Assembly: GCF_900176415.1 (NCBI RefSeq) | Contig: NZ_FWXO01000006.1 | Coordinates: forward strand, 86,488 to 150,487 | Source: Cellulophaga tyrosinoxydans | GTDB taxonomy: Bacteria > Bacteroidota > Bacteroidia > Flavobacteriales > Flavobacteriaceae | Direction of reading: 5' to 3' | DNA length: 64,000 nucleotides | Shown here: one piece after another, positions 1 to 8,557 of the stretch | Layout of the letters: each line of letters starts with the position of its first letter | Position numbering within the stretch: the stretch's first letter is position 1 | Made by a program: the position numbers and the translations under genes | Notes under the pieces: generated by a model | The model's database searches: none | The model's input: only the letters and a program-made list of their open reading frames with translations | Told to the model about the DNA's origin: nothing

Positions 1-760
1 ATCGCTCAAAGCTATAGGTGTATAGCGGCAATGTTTCTTCTGTAAATACATATTCTGGGTACTTCATTAGATCTACAAATAATGCATTAAAAGGTCCTCC
101 TTGTAGTTTTAATGCAAGAGTATCTAACTTATCATAATCAGTACTTTTTCTTGCTTTGTATAATTCTACATTATCCCTTTGATTGGAAGTATAAGGACTC
201 TTGTGGATATTAACTACAGCCTCAGATAATGAAACATTCTTTTTTCTCTTTTTTATAGTTTCTCTATAAAAAGCTGTCATTAGCGTAGGACTTTCAAAAT
301 AGTTTTCTCCTTTGTTTTTCAGTGTTTCTCGTAACAGTTCTTCAGCATTCTTTGGAACAATTACATTTACCTCTGAAAGTTCCATTACAGAAGTTTTTAA
401 TGCTATTTTATTATTGTTTTCTTTTAAGTCGGATAAATTTATAGTTTTAGATTTATATCCTAAAAAGCTTACAATAACGCTTTTTTCATTCATGCTAGAT
501 GGAACCTTTAAGGAAAATTCACCTTCTGTATTGGTTACAGTACTAATGTTAGAACCTTCAACAGATAAACTGGCGAAAACTAATTCTTTATTAGAATCTT
601 CATCAACTACTTTTCCTTTGTATTGATTAAATGATTCATTCTCTGTTTGGTCTTGAAACAAAATGGCTGCTTCAATCTTCTGTGTGACCCCAACAAAAAG
701 CAATACTACCATTGCTGCTGCTAAGGATTTGTTTAGGATTGTTAAAAATTTCTGTATCAT
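1..760 (-). CDS. carboxypeptidase-like regulatory domain protein, C-terminus beyond the window
   Basis: The frame is open from an ATG at 760 to the left edge, giving about 253 residues with no stop in the window. A hydrophobic N-terminus (about residues 9-30) suggests export. Residues about 45-125 look like the CarboxypepD_reg-like beta-sandwich (YKGKVVDED, FASLSVEG, NTEGEFSLKV, SFLGYKSK) found at the start of many Bacteroidota outer-membrane proteins. The following part (YFESPTLMTAFYRETI) resembles flavobacterial proteins of the DUF5686 kind, but the family-defining C-terminus is missing, so I do not name a function. The gene lies downstream of, and on the same strand as, DUF349, separated by a strong terminator. 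Confidence 0.75.
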   Translation of the reverse strand, partial: MIQKFLTILNKSLAAAMVVLLFVGVTQKIEAAILFQDQTENESFNQYKGKVVDEDSNKELVFASLSVEGSNISTVTNTEGEFSLKVPSSMNEKSVIVSFLGYKSKTINLSDLKENNNKIALKTSVMELSEVNVIVPKNAEELLRETLKNKGENYFESPTLMTAFYRETIKKRKKNVSLSEAVVNIHKSPYTSNQRDNVELYKARKSTDYDKLDTLALKLQGGPFNALFVDLMKYPEYVFTEETLPLYTYSFER

Positions 761-1004
761 AGTGTTAGAATATTAAGTTGAGACAAATATTACCACTTAA
801 GTTAGTGATTTTTAGAATACTAGGCTAATAATTGTTTGTTAAATATTTTACATTTATCTGGATATTCGAACTGAGAAAGAAGCAACATACCGCTCCTAAT
901 GGAATAAGGTTATACTGGTTTTTTATAATTTATGTGCTTCCTTCTTTTTCGTGATAATGCGCCATGCTACGTATAAGTTGCTTACGCTAATTGCATTAAA
1001 ACAA
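761..1004. other. intergenic region without a gene
   Basis: Together with the terminator this makes a 310-base gap. It presumably carries the promoter of the minus-strand gene starting at 760, but I find no exact TAnnTTTG box; the nearest on the minus strand is TAATATTTG, one base too long. I see no open frame worth calling and no RNA gene. Confidence 0.5.
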
Positions 1005-1042
1005 AATTGACTTCTTAGTACAGAGGTTCTAAGAAGTCAATT
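1005..1042 (-). terminator. rho-independent terminator of the DUF349 gene
   Basis: A perfect 14-bp inverted repeat (arms 1005-1018 and 1029-1042) encloses a 10-base loop. On the minus strand it is followed by TTTTGTTTT, as expected for a terminator about 30 bases after the DUF349 stop codon. Confidence 0.85.
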
Positions 1043-1070
1043 CATGAATGATTTTATGGAAAATAACTAG

Positions 1071-3059
1071 TTAAGCTTCATCTAAGTTATCCTCAGCGTC
1101 CTCTTCTTTATTTAAATTATTTTTAAAAATATTAAGCTTTTTAAGTTTGGCCTTCCAGGTGGCAAGTTCTTCTTTGTGTATGTTAATGTTTTTTACAACA
1201 TCTTTAACCACTGGACTATCTTCGGAGGCATTTGAAAAGAATTGTAAATTATTTTCTAACTGTCTAATTTCACTTTTACATTCATCTATTTTGCGGCGTA
1301 TAAAGGTGCGTTCCCTTTGTAAGGCATATTCAGTATTCTCTCCATCGGATATTTCTTGAATTTTATTGCCATACTTCATGAGTTCAGCCTCTTGTCTATC
1401 TACATCGAGCTTTTTGAAAAGTGCATCTATTATCTTATTGAACTTAACATTAATGTTCTTCTTGTTGAATGGTACTCTACCATAAGATTTCCATTCGGCT
1501 ATGAACTCCTTTATTACTTCAATATCTTTACCTCGTTTTTGGGTTAATTCAAAAGCCTGTAAGCGTTCAAGACATTCTGTTTTCTTTTCAAAATTTTCTA
1601 GTTCATCTTTTTGCGATTCATTTTTGCTGGCGTGCAAACGATTAAAATAATGATTGCAGGCTTCTTTAAATTGCTTCCAGATTTTATCAGAGAATTTTCT
1701 AGGAACGTGGCCTATTTTTTTCCACTCGTTCTGAATACGCTTCATTTCAGCGGTAGCCATTGCAGTGTCTTCACTGTCTTTAAGTGATATAGCTAAATCT
1801 AAAAGCGCTCTTTTTTTATCTAGATTGTCTTGCTGTTCTCTTTTTTGTTCTTTGTAAAAGGCGTTCTTTTTTCTATTAAAATCGCGAACACTGTCTTTAA
1901 ATCTTGACCATGTTTTTTCATTTACTTTTTGTGGAACCTTACCCGCTTTAAAGAACTCGTCGCGTAATTTTTCAATTTCCTTTATTTGCTGCTGAAGTCC
2001 TTTGTGCGAATCAGATACTTTAGCGGTAATCCTTTTTATAGATTCAATTATTTCATTTTTCTTAATCAGATTAACTTCAAATGTTTTTTCTAGTTCTGAA
2101 TAATAATTCTGACGTCTATTATGCAAGGCCTTTGTTGCATTACTGAATCTATCCCATATAGCTTCTCGGTGTTCTTTATCTACCGGTCCAATATCTTCTT
2201 TCCAGATTTTATGCAATGTTTGTAATTCTTGAAAAGCAACATTTAAATCTTCTACTTTTTCTAATGCTTCGGCACGCTCAGCAAGTTTTTCTTTCTCTTC
2301 TAAATTTCGCTTAAAGTCTAAATCTCTTAGCTCTCTGTTAAGATGTAGAAAATCATAAAACATTTCAATATGATGATGATAAGTGCGCCAAACATCATTG
2401 TAATTGTTTCTAGGTATTGGGCCTGCAGACTTCCAGCTTTCTTGTAAATCTTTAAAGTTTTTATAGGTGGTATTAATATCTTCTTCTACATTAATTAGTC
2501 CCTTTAAATCTTCTATTATTTGTAACCTATGTGCGAGATTGTCTTTTAGATTTTTCTCTAAGTTTTTGTAATATTGGTTTCGTTTTTCCCGGTATTCTGT
2601 ATAGACTTCATTGTATTGTCTTTTAGTAACAGAGTTGTATTTAAAATCTATTTCATTACCGCCATTACTAATAAACTCTTCTTTTTTATGATCTAAAAAT
2701 TCTTGAAATTTTAAATCAAACTCGTATTTAATACCATCTACATGTTTTTTAATGGCCTGAACTTTTTCATTCTTTACTAAACGTTGTAGTTCGCCCACCA
2801 AATTTTCCATAGACATGGAATGATAATCCAACACAGGAATTATATGCCTCTGATGATTATCTGCATCTTCAGCATCTTCTGCATTAGAATCGTCTATTTC
2901 ATTCAGAACGTCATCATCTGAATTTTTAGAATTTACACTATTTTCTTCAGTATTGTCATTAGAAACTTCTTCTTGAGACTCCTCAGAAGTATTGTTTGTT
3001 TCTATTAACTTATCATCGCTACTATCATTAGATAGTTTCTCATCTTTTTCGTCCAACAT
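1071..3059 (-). CDS. DUF349 domain-containing protein
   Basis: This 662-residue protein has a very acidic, Ser/Asn-rich N-terminal tail (about 1-70). It then carries about five DUF349 helical repeats at roughly 170-245, 245-325, 330-405, 410-480 and 495-555, each with a Trp-centred motif such as ESWKSAGPIP, KIWKEDIGPV, NEWKKIGHVP or AEWKSYGRVP. A further coiled segment and an acidic tail follow. It is highly charged and has no signal peptide, so it is probably cytoplasmic. DUF349 has no firmly established biochemical role. It lies 129 bases downstream of aroE on the same strand and ends at a strong terminator, so it may be the last gene of the long minus-strand run. Confidence 0.9.
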   Translation of the reverse strand: MLDEKDEKLSNDSSDDKLIETNNTSEESQEEVSNDNTEENSVNSKNSDDDVLNEIDDSNAEDAEDADNHQRHIIPVLDYHSMSMENLVGELQRLVKNEKVQAIKKHVDGIKYEFDLKFQEFLDHKKEEFISNGGNEIDFKYNSVTKRQYNEVYTEYREKRNQYYKNLEKNLKDNLAHRLQIIEDLKGLINVEEDINTTYKNFKDLQESWKSAGPIPRNNYNDVWRTYHHHIEMFYDFLHLNRELRDLDFKRNLEEKEKLAERAEALEKVEDLNVAFQELQTLHKIWKEDIGPVDKEHREAIWDRFSNATKALHNRRQNYYSELEKTFEVNLIKKNEIIESIKRITAKVSDSHKGLQQQIKEIEKLRDEFFKAGKVPQKVNEKTWSRFKDSVRDFNRKKNAFYKEQKREQQDNLDKKRALLDLAISLKDSEDTAMATAEMKRIQNEWKKIGHVPRKFSDKIWKQFKEACNHYFNRLHASKNESQKDELENFEKKTECLERLQAFELTQKRGKDIEVIKEFIAEWKSYGRVPFNKKNINVKFNKIIDALFKKLDVDRQEAELMKYGNKIQEISDGENTEYALQRERTFIRRKIDECKSEIRQLENNLQFFSNASEDSPVVKDVVKNINIHKEELATWKAKLKKLNIFKNNLNKEEDAEDNLDEA

Positions 3060-3188
3060 TTTGTACGTATTTGGCTTATTGCCTATTTCATTGGTAAGAT
3101 AGTAACAACCTCTTGAATAGCAAAAAAAATATAAAGAAGATATTTCAGAAATAAAACGAAGATTTCTTCGAATGATAAGGAAAGCTTA

Positions 3189-3938
3189 TCAACTATTCCA
3201 TATTTCCCATGCTTTTTCAGCTTGGAGTTCTAGCATTTTATCACCATTTTTTATCGTTGCACCTCGTGATTCTCCTTCTAATAAAAAAGCAGTTTTAGCA
3301 GGATTGTAAATTAAATCAAAAAGTAAGTGTTTATTGTTTAGAAATTGATAAGGAATATCAGGTTTTCGATCTATTTCAGGATAAGTGCCTAAAGGCGTAC
3401 AATTTATAATTATGGTATAATTTTCTAATGTGGTTTTATCTAAATCGGAGTAGGCAATTTCGCCTTTTTTAGGATTACGAGAAACAAAGGTATATGCTAT
3501 TTTAAACTGCTTTAAAACATATGCAATGGCTTTAGAAGCTCCTCCGGTACCTAATATTAATGCTTTTTTATGGTGCTTTTTTATGAATGGCTCTATAGAT
3601 CTTTGAAAGCCATAATAATCAGTATTAAAACCTTTTAATCCCTTTGGAGTAAATTTTATGGTATTAACAGCACCTATCTCTTGTGCTATTTCATCTATTT
3701 CGGTGAGAAAAGGGATTACGGCTTCTTTGTAAGGAATGGTTACGTTAAAACCTCTAATGTTTTTTTCTGTTGTTAAGACAGTATTAAATTCATCAATATG
3801 TTGAAAATCGAAATTTTCATACGTGTAATTTTCTAAATGTAAATCTTTGAATTTTTGGGTAAAATAGCCACGTGAAAAAGAGTAGTCTATGTTTTTACCT
3901 ATTAATCCAAATCTATTTTTATTTTCTGTTTTTTCCAT
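3189..3938 (-). CDS. aroE: shikimate dehydrogenase
   Basis: It reduces 3-dehydroshikimate to shikimate with NADPH in aromatic amino acid synthesis. The 249-residue protein has the shikimate-binding SxS (S20, S22), the FNVTIPYKE motif with catalytic K71, the second catalytic residue D107 in GFNTDYYGF, and the nucleotide-binding GTGGASKA at 130-137. It is slightly shorter than the E. coli enzyme, as is usual in Bacteroidota. Its ATG overlaps the end of the upstream DUF368 gene by 20 bases, which indicates co-transcription and translational coupling. Confidence 0.95.
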   Translation of the reverse strand: MEKTENKNRFGLIGKNIDYSFSRGYFTQKFKDLHLENYTYENFDFQHIDEFNTVLTTEKNIRGFNVTIPYKEAVIPFLTEIDEIAQEIGAVNTIKFTPKGLKGFNTDYYGFQRSIEPFIKKHHKKALILGTGGASKAIAYVLKQFKIAYTFVSRNPKKGEIAYSDLDKTTLENYTIIINCTPLGTYPEIDRKPDIPYQFLNNKHLLFDLIYNPAKTAFLLEGESRGATIKNGDKMLELQAEKAWEIWNS

Positions 3939-4929
3939 ACCAATCTAAGCCTAAAAGAATAGCAATGCCTACAATTATAAAGAAAAATGCCCACCATGTT
4001 TCTGAAATAGAAAAATTAGGAATATACCTTTCGTAATTTATTATAACGGCATTACCATTGGAATCTACTGCTAATACACCATCTATGTTTGTTTTGTAAA
4101 TAGTTTTTTTCCATGGCCAAACTACTCCTAAAGAACCAGTAATGAATCCTATTATTATTGCGGTCGTTATATGTTTATAATGTTTAAGTAAATACGTTAA
4201 CACATGTGATAATGTAACAAGACCTACGGCAGATCCTGTGGTAAATACTGCTAGAATTTTTAGGGTATGCAATCTTTTGGTGTTCCGTACAAAACTAAAA
4301 TCCCCTTTCAATAGTTCTGCCATGGTGTCAAATAATGCATTTACGGAATCTACTAATAGTAACACATAATTCCCTAATAAAATAAGGATAAAAGAGCCTG
4401 ATAACCCTGGGAGTGTCATGCCGGAAACGCTAATTATTCCGCAGAAAAATATAAATATTAAATTATCGTTTTGTGTAGCTGGACTTAAAAAGCTTATGGC
4501 AATGCCGATTGTTAAACCAATAATACCAGCAATGCCTGTTTTCTTATTCCAAAAGTTAAAATCTTTGGCGATATAGTAAATAGAGCCTAAAATCATTCCG
4601 AAAAAAGCAGACCAAACAAAAAGCTCTTTTCGCTCTAAAAAATAATCTAGAATTTTTGAAATACTAAAATAGCTAACCAGCATTCCAAATATAAGCAAGC
4701 TTAAAAATTGCCCGTTCACATAACGATAAAAGCTTTTGAATCTGCCGTTGAATAATAGTTTAAATGCCTTTAAGTTTACTTTTTGTAGTGAGTAAATAAA
4801 TTCTTCATAAAAGCCACCAACAAATGCTACAATTCCTCCGGAAACACCTGGAACTTTATTGGCTGCACCCATGCACAATCCTTTAATAAAGAGCCAAAAT
4901 TTATCTATAAATGTCCGAGGCTCGTACAT
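3919..4929 (-). CDS. DUF368 (PopT-like) polyprenyl-phosphate transporter, copy 2
   Basis: A polytopic membrane protein of 336 residues. It has the two DUF368 signature loops: GAANKVPGVSGGIVAF near the N-terminus and TLPGLSGSFILILLGNY in the middle. DUF368 proteins (PopT) have been identified as undecaprenyl-phosphate translocases that recycle the lipid carrier used for peptidoglycan and surface glycans; the role here is by family membership. It starts 3 bases after the stop of a second DUF368 gene and overlaps aroE. The paralogue retains the same loops, so both copies look functional. Confidence 0.88.
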   Translation of the reverse strand: MYEPRTFIDKFWLFIKGLCMGAANKVPGVSGGIVAFVGGFYEEFIYSLQKVNLKAFKLLFNGRFKSFYRYVNGQFLSLLIFGMLVSYFSISKILDYFLERKELFVWSAFFGMILGSIYYIAKDFNFWNKKTGIAGIIGLTIGIAISFLSPATQNDNLIFIFFCGIISVSGMTLPGLSGSFILILLGNYVLLLVDSVNALFDTMAELLKGDFSFVRNTKRLHTLKILAVFTTGSAVGLVTLSHVLTYLLKHYKHITTAIIIGFITGSLGVVWPWKKTIYKTNIDGVLAVDSNGNAVIINYERYIPNFSISETWWAFFFIIVGIAILLGLDWYGKNRK

Positions 4930-4932
4930 GAT

Positions 4933-5850
4933 TTATTTTTTAGAAGCTAATTTTTCTAAAAGTAAAATAAGTGAGAATCCTAATACAGCAAGTAGAATTG
5001 CAAATAATAATTGATTATCACCCTCAAAAGCAAAGGGAGAAATACTTTGTTCATCTACTGTTATTATTTTGTCGCCAAATACTTTTGTTTCTAGAACTTT
5101 TTTCCATGGCCAAATCTTATTCAAAGAGCCTAGGATAAAGCCAGTAAGTATGGCTAAGGTAAGATCTTTGTAGTTTTTAAACATCCATTTTAAGAGTCTT
5201 GCAAAACTTAATAGTCCAAAAATTGCACCCAATCCAACGGTGGCAACTATCTTAATATCTCTTTCATGTACTGCATCTAAAATTACCTTATAAGAACCTA
5301 ATAATACAAGAATAAACGCTCCAGAAATTCCAGGAAGTATCATTGCACAAATGGCTAATGCTCCTGAGAAAAATAAATAGGGTAAACTATCTGTATTTTC
5401 TGATGGTGGTAAGGTCGTAATATAATAGGCGGCAATAGCGCCAATTATTAACATTACAATAGTTGCTAGATTCCATTTATTAATTGATTTACCAACAAAT
5501 AAAATACTTGCGACTACTAAGCCAAAAAAGAACGACCATAATAGTATGGGCTGATTTAAAAGTAACCAACTGATGCCTTTTGCTAATGAAACAACGCTAA
5601 TAAGTATTCCACAAAATAAAGCAACTAGAAAATTACCGTTTAATTGTTTCCAAAAAGCGGCTATGCCTTCCTTTTTTAAGGTTTTGAATAAGGATAAATT
5701 AACATTGTTAATGGATTCTATTAATTCTTCATAGATGCCAGAAATAAATGCAATTGTTCCGCCAGAAACACCTGGAACTACATCTGCAGCTCCCATTGCC
5801 ATTCCTTTTAAAACAATAAAAAAGTAGCTAATAAAATTTCGATTTCCCAT
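4933..5850 (-). CDS. DUF368 (PopT-like) polyprenyl-phosphate transporter, copy 1
   Basis: A 305-residue polytopic membrane protein with the signature loops GAADVVPGVSGGTIAF (about 21-36) and MILPGISGAFILVLLGSY in the middle. These align directly with the neighbouring 336-residue paralogue, so the pair arose by duplication. The family translocates undecaprenyl phosphate across the inner membrane; a difference in substrate or conditions between the copies cannot be read from the sequence. It lies 26 bases downstream of the TPR gene and probably shares its transcript. Confidence 0.88.
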   Translation of the reverse strand: MGNRNFISYFFIVLKGMAMGAADVVPGVSGGTIAFISGIYEELIESINNVNLSLFKTLKKEGIAAFWKQLNGNFLVALFCGILISVVSLAKGISWLLLNQPILLWSFFFGLVVASILFVGKSINKWNLATIVMLIIGAIAAYYITTLPPSENTDSLPYLFFSGALAICAMILPGISGAFILVLLGSYKVILDAVHERDIKIVATVGLGAIFGLLSFARLLKWMFKNYKDLTLAILTGFILGSLNKIWPWKKVLETKVFGDKIITVDEQSISPFAFEGDNQLLFAILLAVLGFSLILLLEKLASKK

Positions 5851-5876
5851 ACACTAAAAAAACAAAAATAGTTTTT

Positions 5877-7277
5877 TTATTTGGAAGCATTTTTATATTG
5901 TTCCAATATGTTTTTCATCCAATCAGTTGCGCAAAATTCTGGAAAGTTAATTTGAAATTTTTCAAGCCCATTAGCATTCAAAATGATGGCTTCTGCCAAA
6001 TATTTTTGAGCTTTTTTGGTTTCTGATAATAAACTATGAATTCCAGATAGTTTAAATAGAATAGCCGCGTCATCTGGGTGAAATTCTCTTCCCTGTTTTA
6101 ATATTTGTATTGCTGATTCTAGGTCATTATTTTTTTGAACTACATCTGCCCACAACAACCATGTGTCAAGATCATAATTGCCAAAGTCTACAGCCTGTTT
6201 GTAAGCAAAATCAGCTTCGTCAAGTTTATTTAACGCAGTTTTTATTTTACCACATTTTTTCCAATATAGTGGGTTTTCGCCATCAATATTTGTTGCTTTA
6301 TTGATATAGTATGCTGCTTTTTCATAATTTTTTAAGCGATAGTAAAAATCTGTTATCGCTAGCCAACCTTTATCTAACAAAGGATCTTCGTGCACCGTAT
6401 GGTAAAAATAGTATTTTGCCATATCAGTATTTCCAAGTTTTTCATGACACTTACCAATTCTTAAATAGGCGTGTGATGTTGGATCCTCTATGCTTATCGT
6501 AGTTTCGTAATTTTCAATGGCTTCATTATATAATCCTAATTTTTCTAAGACTTTGCCTTTTTCAAAATAAGCTCCAATAAAAGTATCGTCGGAAATGATG
6601 GCAAAATCATAAGCACTTAAAGCTTCTTTGTACATTTTTTTGGAAAAATATTGTTTTCCTAATTGATGCCATGCTACTTCTGCATAAGGATTTTTTTCTA
6701 AGTAATCATTTAAATAATGAATGGCTCCGTCAAAGTCCTCCAAAAATTCAAAACAATAAATTACATTATATAAAGATGAATAGTCTTCATCGTCGAACTC
6801 CACGCACTTCATGAAACTCTTTTTGGCTAATTCAAAATCATCCATAAAAAGATATTCCATTCCTAAAAGAGAGTAGATGTCAAAAGTATCTTCGCTAATT
6901 TCAAGTGCCTTTTCTAAAAGATTTATAGCGGCAATATGGTTGTCTTTTTTAGAGAAAATATTAGCACGTTGAATATAGATTTCCTCGTTATGCATATCTA
7001 ATGTTTGAAGCTCATCCAACATTTTCTCCGCATCTTCAAGTTTGTTTTCAAAAACAAGAACCTCTATGTGTAATAATTTTATTTCAATAGATTCTGGATG
7101 TTGCTGCAAACCAATTTTTATAGCTTTTTTAGCAAGCGCTATTTTTCCATTGTTTAAATAGTGGTGTATTATATCTTCAAAATCCTCAGCGTCAAAGAAA
7201 TAGACGTCATCGGTTTTCAACATGGATTCAAACTTGGTAATTGGTTGGCTAGGTCTTTCCTCTGCATCTAATGCCAT
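5877..7277 (-). CDS. tetratricopeptide repeat protein
   Basis: This 466-residue protein is built almost wholly of degenerate TPR units of about 34 residues (for example AAINLLEKALEISEDTFDIY, AIHYLNDYLEKNPYAEVAWH and KGKVLEKLGLYNEAIENYE). It has no signal peptide and is acidic, so it is likely a cytoplasmic protein-protein interaction scaffold. It stands between the aminotransferase gene and the DUF368 pair on the same strand. The partner proteins cannot be read from the sequence. Confidence 0.88.
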   Translation of the reverse strand: MALDAEERPSQPITKFESMLKTDDVYFFDAEDFEDIIHHYLNNGKIALAKKAIKIGLQQHPESIEIKLLHIEVLVFENKLEDAEKMLDELQTLDMHNEEIYIQRANIFSKKDNHIAAINLLEKALEISEDTFDIYSLLGMEYLFMDDFELAKKSFMKCVEFDDEDYSSLYNVIYCFEFLEDFDGAIHYLNDYLEKNPYAEVAWHQLGKQYFSKKMYKEALSAYDFAIISDDTFIGAYFEKGKVLEKLGLYNEAIENYETTISIEDPTSHAYLRIGKCHEKLGNTDMAKYYFYHTVHEDPLLDKGWLAITDFYYRLKNYEKAAYYINKATNIDGENPLYWKKCGKIKTALNKLDEADFAYKQAVDFGNYDLDTWLLWADVVQKNNDLESAIQILKQGREFHPDDAAILFKLSGIHSLLSETKKAQKYLAEAIILNANGLEKFQINFPEFCATDWMKNILEQYKNASK

Positions 7278-7351
7278 AGGCCTTTCTATTTTGTCTTGTT
7301 TTAAAAATAGTATTTAGAACTTATCTAAAAGTCGGTTTAGGGTCTATATTA

Positions 7352-7375
7352 TTAACAAAATAGTTAACAAAATAG
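7352..7375. repeat. two tandem copies of a 12-bp unit beside the aminotransferase stop codon
   Basis: TTAACAAAATAG occurs twice in perfect tandem (7352-7363 and 7364-7375), two bases from the stop codon of the aminotransferase gene. An imperfect copy of the sequence across that stop (7368-7392) also occurs at 7303-7328. Confidence 0.8.
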
Positions 7376-7377
7376 TA

Positions 7378-8553
7378 TTAGAACCTATTTAATATAGATA
7401 TTATTTGATCGCAACCTGCTTTTATTTCGCTGTTTGATATGGTTAATGGAGGTGATAATCGTACTGCATTAGGTTCAAATAACAACCAAAACAGTATTAA
7501 TTTTTCTTTTGCTGCTGTTAAAATAAGTTCATTTGCTACTTCACTGTTTTCCATTATTAGCGCAAGCATTAACCCTTTTCCTCTTATTTCTTTTATGTAT
7601 TTATGTTGTAGGTATGTTCTAAAAAGAACCTCTTTTTCTAGTGTCTCAGCAATTAAATTAGTTTCTGTGATTTCTTGCAAAGTTGCTAGGCTTGCCGCTG
7701 CAATTACAGGATTGCCACCAAAAGTAGTTATGTGCCCTAGTTTTGGGGAATGTTGTAAAGTTTGCATTAATTTATTAGATGCTACAAATGCACCAACGGG
7801 TAATCCACCAGCCATTCCTTTGCCGATCACAAGAATATCAGGAATGCAATTGTAATGTTCAAATGCGAATAATTTACCTGTTCTGCCAAATCCAGGCTGT
7901 ATTTCATCTAGGATTAACAGAGCGCCAACTTCCGTACATCTTTGTCTTACTTTAGCTAAATAGTTGTTTTCAGGTTCAATAAATCCTGCGCCACCTTGAA
8001 TGGTTTCTAATAAGACGCCTGCTGTTTTTTCAGTAATCTTTTCAAGATCACTTTCATCATTAAAATTAATAAAATGTACATCAGGTATTAAAGGTCGGAA
8101 TGCTCCTTTTCGTGCTTCATAGCCCATAACACTTAAACTACCCATAGTATTTCCATGATAAGCACTATTTGCGGAAATTAGCTCTGTTCTTCCTGTAGCT
8201 CGCCTTGCTAATTTTAGAGCCCCTTCTATAGCTTCGGTTCCGGAATTTACTAAATAAGTAGTTTCTAAATTTTCTGGTAAATGCGATGCTAATAATTTGA
8301 CATATGCAACTGCTGGTTCTTGAATATATTCGCCATAAACCATTACATGAGCATATTTGTCTAACTGATTTTTAATTGCATTAGTAACTCTGGGATGGCA
8401 ATGGCCTAAGCTACATGCTGATACCCCAGCAACAAAGTCTAAATGAGCATTGCCATCAATATCATAAATATAGCTTCCTTTGGCATGTGAAATTTCTAAT
8501 GCCAAAGGGTGTGGAGATGTTTGTGTTTGATATCTGTAAAAATCCTCCTTCAT
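7378..8553 (-). CDS. class III pyridoxal-phosphate aminotransferase (acetylornithine/aspartate type)
   Basis: A complete 391-residue fold type I class III aminotransferase. The Schiff-base lysine is K245 in VIGKGMAGGLP. The PLP-binding aspartate lies in ILDEIQPGFGRTG (about 214-226), phosphate-binding residues in NSGTEA (103-108), and the YHGNTMGSLSVMG motif follows. Relatives include acetylornithine, ornithine and succinylornithine aminotransferases. Arginine genes are absent nearby, so I keep the substrate open. It begins 4 bases after the OstA-like stop codon, and this pairing suggests an operon rather than a shared pathway. Confidence 0.88.
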   Translation of the reverse strand: MKEDFYRYQTQTSPHPLALEISHAKGSYIYDIDGNAHLDFVAGVSACSLGHCHPRVTNAIKNQLDKYAHVMVYGEYIQEPAVAYVKLLASHLPENLETTYLVNSGTEAIEGALKLARRATGRTELISANSAYHGNTMGSLSVMGYEARKGAFRPLIPDVHFINFNDESDLEKITEKTAGVLLETIQGGAGFIEPENNYLAKVRQRCTEVGALLILDEIQPGFGRTGKLFAFEHYNCIPDILVIGKGMAGGLPVGAFVASNKLMQTLQHSPKLGHITTFGGNPVIAAASLATLQEITETNLIAETLEKEVLFRTYLQHKYIKEIRGKGLMLALIMENSEVANELILTAAKEKLILFWLLFEPNAVRLSPPLTISNSEIKAGCDQIISILNRF

Positions 8554-8557
8554 GAAA

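Noticed and set aside
312..626. Open frame on the plus strand
   Set aside because: It is the antisense shadow of the carboxypeptidase-regulatory-domain gene on the minus strand.
3173..3189. GATAAG/CTTATC hairpin at the aroE stop codon
   Set aside because: A 6-bp stem without a T tract is too weak to call a terminator.
3860..3885. CACGTG core resembling a parS site
   Set aside because: Only about 10 of 16 positions match the parS consensus and it lies inside aroE, far from parAB.
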